Source: Methylorubrum extorquens
Lineage (GTDB): Bacteria; Pseudomonadota; Alphaproteobacteria; Rhizobiales; Beijerinckiaceae
Reading direction: 5' to 3'
Length of the DNA stretch: 8,052 nucleotides
Assembly (NCBI GenBank): GCA_019695455.1
Contig: JAEUAC010000381.1
Span: 1-8,052, forward strand
Below are positions 1 through 5,624 of this stretch, one piece after another. A program made the position numbers and the translations under genes. Numbering within the stretch: position 1 is the stretch's first letter; every line of letters starts with the position of its first letter. The notes beneath the pieces are model-generated. The model was not told where the DNA came from. It was given only the letters and a program-made list of their open reading frames with translations, and did not search any database.

Positions 1-24
1 AGGTCGGAGGCCGAGGCCGGAGCG

Positions 25-40
25 CCGGCTCGCAAGCCGG
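25..40. repeat. small GC-rich hairpin, function unknown
   Basis: Six-base perfect inverted repeat (CCGGCT, loop CGCA, AGCCGG). The surrounding sequence to position 73 was considered as a tRNA remnant, but the loop is four bases rather than seven and no acceptor or T arm fits. It may belong to an RNA or terminator outside the window, or be chance in GC-rich DNA. Confidence 0.25.
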
Positions 41-100
41 TCCCCCGCCCCTGGACACCGGCCTTCGCCTGTATGGGCGGCAAGGCAGGCCCACCCGCTC

Positions 101-120
101 ATCCCGACGAAGGTCGGGAT
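101..120. repeat. perfect 8-bp-stem palindrome past the rnd 3' end
   Basis: The sequence reads ATCCCGAC, loop GAAG, GTCGGGAT, and is flanked by TC and CC. It lies 65 bp beyond the rnd stop codon. The form TCATCCCGN..NCGGGATCC resembles short palindromic elements dispersed in many alphaproteobacterial genomes between genes; that resemblance is from memory. On the minus strand it could form the 3' hairpin of the rnd transcript. No T-run follows, so it is not a classic Rho-independent terminator. Positions 1-184 contain nothing else that I can support. Confidence 0.45.
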
Positions 121-184
121 CCACGCCCGGCCTGGGTCCCGGTCTGCGTCGGCACGAGCGGCGAGGCGGCAGCGAGGGCCCGAC

Positions 185-1345
185 CTACTCCGGAATGGAC
201 GTCACGATCACCGAGCCCCGGCGGTCGATCGACAGCCCGAGCTTTCCGGATTTCAGCGCCAGGGCCTGCTGGCCGAAGAGGTCGCGGCGCCAGCCGGCGA
301 GCGCAGGCACGTCGGCGGTGTCGGAATCCGCGATGGCCTCGAGGTCGTCCACGCTCGCGATCACCTTCGGGGCGACCTTCTCGCGGTCCGCGACGGCGCG
401 CAGCAGGACCTTCAGGAGCTCGACGACGGCGCCGTGCCCGCCGGACCGGCCGCGGCTCCGCTCCGGCATGTCGACCGTCGCGGGGTCGCGCTCCATGCCG
501 CGCTCGACGGCGGCGAGGATGTCCTGCCCCGTGCGCGAGCGCTCGAACCCGTTCGGGATCGAGCGCAGCCGCCCGAGGGCCTCGACGCTGCGAGGCGCCG
601 AGACGGCGATGTCGATGACGGCCTCGTCCTTCAGGATGCGGCCGCGCGGCACGTCGCGCGTCTGCGCCTCCTTCTCCCGCCAGGCCGCGACCTCCATGAG
701 GACCGCGATCTCCTTCGGCTTCCGCATCCGGCCGGACAGGCGCATCCAGGCCCGCGCCGGATCGTTGCGATAGGTGTCGGGCGAGGTGAGCACCGTCATC
801 TCGTCCGCCAGCCAGGCGGTCCGGCCGGTCTCCTCGAGCTCGGCCTTCAGCTTCTCGTAGACGGTGACGAGATGCGTGACGTCGGAGGCCGCGTAGGCGA
901 GCTGCGCCTCAGAGAGCGGCCGCCGCGACCAGTCCGTGAACCGCGAGGACTTGTCGATGCGGGCCTTCGCGAGGTCGTTGGCGAGCTGCTCGTAGGAGAC
1001 GCTGTCGCCGTAGCCGCAGACCATGGCGGCGACCTGCGTGTCGAAGAGCGGCGTCGGGATGCACTCGCCCATGTTCCAGATGATCTCGACGTCCTGCCGG
1101 GCCGAGTGGAACACCTTCACGATCTCCTCGTCCTCCATGAGGTCGAGGAAGGGCTCGAGGTCGAGCCCCGGGGCGAGCGGATCGACCATGATGGCGTCGA
1201 TGCCGGGCCCGGCGATCTGGATCAGGCAGAGGCGCGAGTAATACGTCGTCTCGCGCATGAACTCGGTGTCGACGGTGCAGAAGGGCACGTCGAGAAGCCG
1301 GTCGAGCGCATCTTCGAGCGCCTCGGTCGTCGTGATCAGATCCAT
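185..1345 (-). CDS. rnd: ribonuclease D (3'-5' exoribonuclease)
   Basis: This 386-residue protein matches ribonuclease D, a cytoplasmic 3'-to-5' exoribonuclease that trims tRNA precursors and other structured RNAs with two metal ions. All DEDDy exonuclease residues are visible. Exo I is VDTEF (D26, E28), Exo II is FHSARQD (D85) and Exo III is YAASD (Y151, D155). An HRDC nucleic-acid-binding region follows at about residues 212-290. A less conserved C-terminal part of about 95 residues includes a short Arg/Gly-rich segment near 295-305. Length is close to the E. coli enzyme (about 375). The ATG at 1345 is chosen because the protein begins directly with the exonuclease fold. The Shine-Dalgarno is weak (GCGGA inside a palindrome ending four bases before the ATG). 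The gene lies 77 bp downstream of a small same-strand gene and may share or have its own promoter. Identification is strong. Confidence 0.95.
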   Translation of the reverse strand: MDLITTTEALEDALDRLLDVPFCTVDTEFMRETTYYSRLCLIQIAGPGIDAIMVDPLAPGLDLEPFLDLMEDEEIVKVFHSARQDVEIIWNMGECIPTPLFDTQVAAMVCGYGDSVSYEQLANDLAKARIDKSSRFTDWSRRPLSEAQLAYAASDVTHLVTVYEKLKAELEETGRTAWLADEMTVLTSPDTYRNDPARAWMRLSGRMRKPKEIAVLMEVAAWREKEAQTRDVPRGRILKDEAVIDIAVSAPRSVEALGRLRSIPNGFERSRTGQDILAAVERGMERDPATVDMPERSRGRSGGHGAVVELLKVLLRAVADREKVAPKVIASVDDLEAIADSDTADVPALAGWRRDLFGQQALALKSGKLGLSIDRRGSVIVTSIPE

Positions 1346-1349
1346 GGCT

Positions 1350-1365
1350 GTCCGCTATAGCGGAC
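1350..1365. promoter_or_regulatory. 16-bp perfect palindrome abutting the rnd start
   Basis: GTCCGCTATAGCGGAC is perfectly self-complementary with no spacer and ends four bases before the rnd ATG, covering the place where its ribosome-binding site must lie. Read on the minus strand it contains CTATAG, which could also be a -10 element. A TTGTCG lies upstream at 1380-1385, but the 19-20 bp spacing is longer than ideal. It may be a protein operator, part of a promoter, or an RNA hairpin that masks the start. The palindrome is directly seen; the role is inference. Confidence 0.4.
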
Positions 1366-1379
1366 GCGGAATGTCTCCG

Positions 1380-1424
1380 CGACAAAATCGTGTCGGCCGT
1401 TCGCGACCGTGATCGGGCACGGTC
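1380..1424 (-). terminator. two inverted repeats between small gene and rnd
   Basis: On the minus strand the stop codon of the 62-codon gene lies inside a 7-bp hairpin (GACCGTG paired with CACGGTC, 1405-1411 with 1418-1424, six-base loop). A second, 5-bp hairpin follows (1380-1384 with 1391-1395) and contains a TTTT run in its loop. Together they might attenuate transcription between the two genes. The T-run is not directly behind the stronger stem, so a Rho-independent terminator is only possible. Confidence 0.3.
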
Positions 1425-1611
1425 AGGCGCCCTCGCGATCGACCACGACGGCCCGTGCCCGCGCGTCCCGGCTCGCCTTGCAGGGGCAGGTTATCTCGGT
1501 CTCCACGTCGCGCGTCCGCAGCGTCACGGCGCCGGGCGCCCGGCCGAGGACCAGGAACGACGCCGCCGTGCAGACGACCAGGATGAGGGAACGCGCGAGA
1601 AGGAAGACCAT
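1423..1611 (-). CDS. small membrane-anchored or exported protein, unknown function
   Basis: I do not recognise this 62-residue protein. It begins MVFLLARSLILVVCTAASFL, an uncleaved anchor or signal-like segment (about residues 3-23). A hydrophilic tail of about 38 residues follows with a CPC motif (C43, C45) and a basic stretch (KASRDARARA). The reading frame extends upstream to 1764, but that extra part is arginine-rich and would run into crtY, so the ATG at 1611 is preferred. About 57 of 62 codons end in G or C, as expected for a real gene here, and the opposite-strand frames give arginine-rich, low-complexity products. The lone Cys in the hydrophobic part (VVC) does not fit a lipobox. It is divergent from crtY and upstream of rnd on the same strand. 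It might be a small periplasm-facing protein, with the CxC pair for metal or disulfide chemistry, but that is a guess. Confidence 0.55.
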   Translation of the reverse strand: MVFLLARSLILVVCTAASFLVLGRAPGAVTLRTRDVETEITCPCKASRDARARAVVVDREGA

Positions 1612-1762
1612 CGCCGGTACTCGTGACGGCGGCGGAGGTAGCTTCCGGTTCGTCAACGGAACCCTGACAATTTGAGTTACCGATCGCGACCAGCCGCCGC
1701 GGCGATCCGTTAAGCATGCCGCCGCCTTGGCGCGTCGGGGGCGAGCCCGTAAGAGCACCGGC
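1612..1762. promoter_or_regulatory. divergent spacer, small gene / crtY
   Basis: This 151-bp spacer is relatively AT-rich in its middle (about 1650-1680) and must hold the start signals of both genes. TTGACG occurs on the minus strand (plus-strand CGTCAA, 1651-1656), and CTGACA and TTGAGT lie at 1664-1669 and 1672-1677 on the plus strand. None has a convincing -10 partner at 16-18 bp. An AAGAG ribosome-binding site at 1751-1755 sits seven bases before the crtY ATG. Confidence 0.35.
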
Positions 1763-2917
1763 ATGGCGGTTCCTGTCCGAGGCGGTGCGGATTACGACGT
1801 GGCGATCCTCGGCGGCGGCCTCGCCGGGCTGAGCCTCGCCGTCCGGCTCGCCGCCCGGCCCGACCTCCGCGTCCTCGTCGTCGAGCCGCGGCCCGCCTAC
1901 CGCCGCGACCGCACCTGGTGCTGCTGGCGGATCCACGACCACCCGTTCGCGGACGCGGTCGCGGGGCGCTGGACGCGCTGGAGCGTGTCCGACGAACGCC
2001 GCGGCGCGGTCCTGCGCGGGTCGGAGCGCTATCCCTACGAACTGATCCCGGCCGACCGGGTCTACGAGGCCGCCCGCCGCACCGTCGCGGCCGCGCCCGG
2101 GATCGACCTGCGGCTCGGCACGTCGGCCGGCCAGGTGGCCGAGTTCGCGACGCATGTCGCGATCGAGACGGGGGAGGGCACCGTCACGGCGGACCACGTC
2201 TTCGACAGCCGCCCGCCGCCCGCCTCGCCGAGCGCGCTGGTGCAGCGCTTCCTCGGCCAGGAGATCGAGACGGACAGGCCCTGCTTCGAGCCGGGCCGGG
2301 CGACGCTGATGGACTTCGCCGTGCCGCAGCGGCCGGGCGCGATCCGGTTCATGTACGTCCTGCCGCTGTCGCCGACGGTGGCACTTCTCGAGGACACGTG
2401 GTTCGCGCCGGCGGGCCTCGCGGTGCCGGATCCCCGGGCCGCGATCCGCGACTACCTCGGCGCGGTCCACGGCGCCCCCGGCTACCGCGTGCTGTTTGAG
2501 GAGGAGGGCGCGATTCCGATGGATCCGGACCTGCAGGCCCCGGAGACGACGGGCCGCGTGGTGCCCATCGGCACGGCCGGCGGGGCCGTGAAGCCGTCCT
2601 CCGGCTATGCCTTCCTGGCCGTCCAGCGCATGGCGGACGGCCTCGCGGCGGATCTCGCCGCCGGGCGTCCGCCGGCGCCGCCCCGTCCGCGGAGCCGCAC
2701 GGCGCGCTGGATGGACGCCGTCTTCCTGTCGGCCCTGCAGGACCGCCCGGAGGAGGGGCCGGCGATCTTCCACGCTCTGTTCCGGCGCTGCCGCCCGGAG
2801 CCCCTGATCCGCTTCCTGAACGATCTCGCGAGCCCGGCCGACATCGCGGAGGTCGTGGCCGCGACCCCGAAATGGGCCATGATGGCCGCCGCCGCCCGGG
2901 TCGCGATTAGGCGGTGA
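1763..2917 (+). CDS. crtY: lycopene beta-cyclase, CrtY type
   Basis: This 384-residue protein matches the bacterial flavin-dependent lycopene cyclase CrtY, which cyclises both ends of lycopene to give beta-carotene without net redox change. Landmarks in order are a dinucleotide-binding DVAILGGGLAGLSLA near residues 12-26, DRTWCCW (49-55), YELIPADRVYEA (92-103), QRFLGQEIETD (161-171), LLEDTW with the presumed catalytic E210-D211, EEGAIPM (247-253) and GTAGGAVKPSSGYAF (270-284). Length is usual for the family. The frame also offers a TTG at 1727, but the ATG at 1763 has an AAGAG seven bases upstream and puts the nucleotide-binding motif at the usual depth. No crtE, crtB or crtI is in the window, so the gene is separated from its pathway partners here. 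Its last 11 bp overlap the convergent transporter gene. The cyclase call is strong; the product (beta-ring carotenoid versus a strain-specific derivative) cannot be read from sequence. Confidence 0.93.
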   Translation: MAVPVRGGADYDVAILGGGLAGLSLAVRLAARPDLRVLVVEPRPAYRRDRTWCCWRIHDHPFADAVAGRWTRWSVSDERRGAVLRGSERYPYELIPADRVYEAARRTVAAAPGIDLRLGTSAGQVAEFATHVAIETGEGTVTADHVFDSRPPPASPSALVQRFLGQEIETDRPCFEPGRATLMDFAVPQRPGAIRFMYVLPLSPTVALLEDTWFAPAGLAVPDPRAAIRDYLGAVHGAPGYRVLFEEEGAIPMDPDLQAPETTGRVVPIGTAGGAVKPSSGYAFLAVQRMADGLAADLAAGRPPAPPRPRSRTARWMDAVFLSALQDRPEEGPAIFHALFRRCRPEPLIRFLNDLASPADIAEVVAATPKWAMMAAAARVAIRR

Positions 2918-3854
2918 TCGTGGCCGCCTGACGGATGCGGACCCGCTCGCGATGGGCCGTGTAGAGCCCGGACGCGATGATCACGGCCGACCCGAGCACC
3001 GTCCAGCCGTCGGGCGCGTTGCCGAAGACGAAGAAGCCGAGGAGCCCCGACCAGACGAGCTGGACGTAGGAGATCGGCGCCAGCACCGAAACGGCCGCGA
3101 GCCGGTAGGCCTTCACGATCAGGAACTGGGCCGAGGTCGACGCGACCGCCATGGCGGCCGCGAGACCGATCTCGGCGCCGGTCGGCGTGCGCCATTCGAA
3201 CGGAACGAACGCGCTGAGGACCACGAGCCCGATCCCGGCCGACCAGGCCATCGTCGTGCCGGGGCCGTCCGCGAGCGCGATCTTGCGCGTCATGATCATG
3301 CCGAGCGCCCAGGCGACGGCGGAGAGGAGCGGCAGGAGCGCGACCGCGCCGTAGCTGCCGCTGCCCGGCCGCACCACGATCAGCACGCCCGCGAGCCCCA
3401 CGAGCACGGCCGCCCACCGCCGCGGGCCGACGCGCTCGCGCAGGAGCGGCACCGACAGGGCCGTCACGAAGAGCGGCGCCGCGAACGCGATGGCCGCGGC
3501 GGAGGCGAGCGGCAGGAAGTGCAGGCCCGCGATGAAGAAGCAGGCGGAGCCGAGGAGCCCGAACGTCCGCAGGACCTGGAAGGCGGGTGCGTTGGAGCGC
3601 AGCAGCCGCGGGCCCTTCACGACGACGACGGGCAGCATGATGAGCGCGAAGCCGACCCACCGCATCCAGGCGATCTGGAGCGCCGGCAGGGCCGCGCCGA
3701 GATACTTGGCGAGAGCGTCCGAGATCGAGAACAAGGCCATCGCGGCGATCACCAGGAGGATCGCCCGCAGCGGATCGTCGCCCGTCGGCGGCCGGGAGGC
3801 GGCGCGCGGGTCGGCGAGGAGCGGCGGGGTGGCGAGCGAGGCGGCGGGCGGCAC
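2907..3854 (-). CDS. DMT-superfamily EamA/RhaT-type transporter
   Basis: This 315-residue inner-membrane protein has about ten hydrophobic helices arranged as two EamA repeats (about residues 31-163 and 168-300). Likely helices begin near 31, 59, 95, 117, 147, 168, 203, 227, 255 and 282. The first repeat ends with the family hallmark around RERVGPRRWAAVLVGLAG (139-156) followed by VLIVVRPG. The family exports amino acids, amines, nucleosides and other small metabolites, so the substrate is not assignable. The start is a GTG at 3854; no ATG occurs before residue 39, which lies inside helix 1, and there is no clear Shine-Dalgarno, so the exact start is uncertain. A soluble, proline/alanine-rich N-tail of about 28 residues precedes helix 1. 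It is convergent with crtY (11-bp overlap) and divergent from the decarboxylase homologue, which suggests but does not prove that it moves an aromatic amino acid, amine or aldehyde-derived product. Confidence 0.9.
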   Translation of the reverse strand: MPPAASLATPPLLADPRAASRPPTGDDPLRAILLVIAAMALFSISDALAKYLGAALPALQIAWMRWVGFALIMLPVVVVKGPRLLRSNAPAFQVLRTFGLLGSACFFIAGLHFLPLASAAAIAFAAPLFVTALSVPLLRERVGPRRWAAVLVGLAGVLIVVRPGSGSYGAVALLPLLSAVAWALGMIMTRKIALADGPGTTMAWSAGIGLVVLSAFVPFEWRTPTGAEIGLAAAMAVASTSAQFLIVKAYRLAAVSVLAPISYVQLVWSGLLGFFVFGNAPDGWTVLGSAVIIASGLYTAHRERVRIRQAATITA

Positions 3855-4005
3855 GGATTCGAATCGGAGGTGTCGTCGATATCGCAGGATCGTGAGGGCG
3901 TCCCGGCCCGCGCCGGCCGGCAGCCATGCCGAAGACGCGGCCGGACGGATTGGATCGCCGGGTGCGCGGGAGTAGGTGAGGCGCCTCGTCCCTGAGGAGC
4001 GCTGC
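3855..4005. promoter_or_regulatory. divergent control region, transporter / PLP decarboxylase
   Basis: The 151-bp spacer between the two divergent genes holds the palindrome GATTCGAATC (3856-3865), directly before the transporter GTG, and the palindrome CGATATCG (3877-3884). GATTCGAATC is two abutting GANTC sites, the target of the alphaproteobacterial methylase CcrM. No convincing -35/-10 pair was found in either direction. Confidence 0.35.
3994..3999 (+). promoter_or_regulatory. strong Shine-Dalgarno selecting a TTG start
   Basis: GAGGAG sits six bases before the TTG at 4006. The alternative GTG at 3976 has only GGGAG three bases away, which is too close to be effective. The choice also fits the family: translation from the TTG gives MDLESFRRW, the usual beginning of this family's first helix. 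Confidence 0.7.
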
Positions 4006-5424
4006 TTGGACCTCGAGAGCTTCCGCCGCTGGTCGCACCACGCGGCCGATTGGTCGGCCGACTACCTGACGCATGTCGGCGAGGCGCCGGTCCGGGCGCC
4101 GGTCGAGCCCGGCTCGATCTACCGCCAGATCCCCGGCGCCCCGCCCGATGCCGGGGAGGCCATGGAGGCGATCTTCGCCGATCTCGACCGGATCGTCATG
4201 CCGGGCATCACCCACTGGCAGCACCCGCGGTTCTTCGCCTACTTCCCGGCGAATGCGAGCCCGCCCTCGATCGTCGCCGAGCAGGTGACGGCCGCGATCG
4301 CCGCGCAATGCATGCTCTGGCAGACCTCGCCGGCCGCGACCGAGCTCGAGACCCGCATGATGGAATGGCTGCGGGCCATGATCGGGCTGCCGGAGACCTT
4401 CGCGGGCGTGATCCAGGATTCCGCCTCGGGCGCGACGCTCGCGGCGCTGCTCACGGCGCGCGAGCGTGCCACCGGCATGAAGGCCAACGCGGACGGGCTC
4501 GCCGGCGGGCCGGTTCTCCGCGTCTACTCGTCCGCGCAGGTCCATTCCTCGGTCGACAAGGCCGTCCGGATCGCCGGCTTCGGCGACCGCAACCTCGTCC
4601 GCATCCCGACGGGCGGGCCGCTGCACGGCATGGACGTCGCGGCGCTGTCGCGGGCGATCGAGGCGGACCTGGCGGCGGGGCTGAAGCCCGCCGCGATCGT
4701 GGCGGCTCTCGGCGGCACCTCCATCGGCGCCTGCGACGACATCGCGGCCGTGGCGGCGCTCGCGAAGCGGCACGGCATCTTCCTGCACGTGGACGCGGCC
4801 TGGGCCGGTTCGGCCATGATCTGTCCCGAGTTCCGCCACCTGATGGCGGGCGCCGAGGAGGCGGACAGCTTCGTCTTCAATCCGCACAAGTGGCTGTTCA
4901 CGAACTTCGACTGCTCGGCTCACTTCATCCGGGATCCGAAGGCCCTCACCGACACCCTCGGCATCCGGCCGCCCTTCCTGCGGACGCTCGGACAGGAAGG
5001 CTTCGTCGATTACAACGAGTGGTCCGTCCCGCTCGGCCGGCGTTTCCGGGCCCTGAAGCTCTGGTTCGTGATCCGGTCCTACGGAGTTGAGACCCTGCGC
5101 GACATGGTCCGCGCCCACGTGGCCTGGGCGGTCGAACTGGCCGATCGCATCGCGGCCGAGCCCGGCTTCGAGATCGTCACCGCGCCCGTCCTGTCGCTGT
5201 TCACCTTCCGCTTCTGTCCGCCCGGCACGACGGAGGAGGAGCGCGATCGGCTGAACGCCCGGCTCGTCGAGGCCCTGAACGCCGACGGTCGCATCTACCT
5301 CACGCAGACCCAGCATGGCGGACGCTTCGTGATCCGCTTCCAGGTGGGCGCCACCATGACGACGCGCGACGACGTCCTCGGCGCGCTCGACGTGATCCGC
5401 GAGATCGCCGGGCGGCTGGCGTGA
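4006..5424 (+). CDS. PLP-dependent aromatic amino acid decarboxylase / aldehyde synthase homologue
   Basis: This 472-residue protein (TTG start) is a group II PLP decarboxylase closest to aromatic L-amino acid decarboxylases, cytosolic enzymes that convert Tyr, Trp, Phe or DOPA to the amine. The N-terminal dimer segment MDLESFRRWSHHAADWSADYL leads to PGITHWQHPRFFAYFPA (about 66-82). Active-site features are AQVHSSVDKA with the ring-stacking H180, HVDAAWAGSA with the pyridine-binding D263, and NPHKW with the PLP lysine K295. FDCSA and PLGRRFRALKLWF follow, as in animal and Pseudomonas enzymes. Length is normal. The catalytic-loop Tyr expected 29 residues after the lysine (Y332 when human DDC has K303) is Phe here (F324, codon 4975-4977, context RPPFLRT) with no gap in the spacing. 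That exchange marks aromatic aldehyde synthases in plants, so amine formation should not be assumed. It is divergent from the DMT transporter, followed by 200 bp without a gene, and its substrate is unknown. Confidence 0.9.
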   Translation: MDLESFRRWSHHAADWSADYLTHVGEAPVRAPVEPGSIYRQIPGAPPDAGEAMEAIFADLDRIVMPGITHWQHPRFFAYFPANASPPSIVAEQVTAAIAAQCMLWQTSPAATELETRMMEWLRAMIGLPETFAGVIQDSASGATLAALLTARERATGMKANADGLAGGPVLRVYSSAQVHSSVDKAVRIAGFGDRNLVRIPTGGPLHGMDVAALSRAIEADLAAGLKPAAIVAALGGTSIGACDDIAAVAALAKRHGIFLHVDAAWAGSAMICPEFRHLMAGAEEADSFVFNPHKWLFTNFDCSAHFIRDPKALTDTLGIRPPFLRTLGQEGFVDYNEWSVPLGRRFRALKLWFVIRSYGVETLRDMVRAHVAWAVELADRIAAEPGFEIVTAPVLSLFTFRFCPPGTTEEERDRLNARLVEALNADGRIYLTQTQHGGRFVIRFQVGATMTTRDDVLGALDVIREIAGRLA

Positions 5425-5624
5425 GGATGGTCCGAGTGCTCGCCGCGCGTAGGCCGACGGCGAGCCATGGGCGGAGGCGACCAGCTTCGGGCACCGCGCC
5501 CTAGCGGCGTGCGGGCGTCCCGCGGCGACGCGTTCGGACGCGTCCCCGGCGGCCTGATCCCCGCGGGGCGATTTGCCTTGCTCGGGTCGGGCAGGGCAGA
5601 GCGTCCGCATCGCGGAGCCTGCCC
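5425..5624. other. gene-free spacer with two hairpins
   Basis: This is the longest stretch without a gene (200 bp). It contains an 8-bp stem (GCTCGCCG, 5438-5445, with CGGCGAGC, 5458-5465, 12-base loop), starting 14 bp after the decarboxylase stop. A second hairpin with a 7-bp stem (GACGCGT, loop TCGG, ACGCGTC) lies at 5527-5544. Neither is followed by T residues, so they are at most imperfect terminators or transcript-end structures. A 74-codon frame starting at 5467 is arginine/proline-rich, runs into the next gene and is not credible. The GST gene's own promoter presumably lies in the right half, but no good match was seen. Confidence 0.35.

Noticed and set aside
1..73. Possible tRNA or other RNA remnant at the left edge
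   Set aside because: The hairpin at 25-40 has a four-base loop and no other arm of a tRNA could be fitted on either strand.
434..1360. 308-codon plus-strand frame opposite rnd
   Set aside because: The composition is that of an antisense frame, and the minus strand carries all DEDDy motifs of ribonuclease D.
1390..1675. Two plus-strand frames (78 and 88 codons) opposite the 62-codon gene
   Set aside because: Both are arginine-rich with no hydrophobic or domain pattern, while the minus frame has a clean hydrophobic segment and GC-biased third positions.
1355..2773. 472-codon open frame on the minus strand opposite crtY
   Set aside because: Low-complexity, arginine-rich translation with no recognisable domain; the plus strand carries a complete CrtY.
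2605..5610. 1001-codon open frame on the minus strand
   Set aside because: It is antisense to the decarboxylase and crtY and overlaps the transporter in another frame. Its product is Arg/Gly/Asp-rich without any family motif, as expected of shadow frames in GC-rich DNA.
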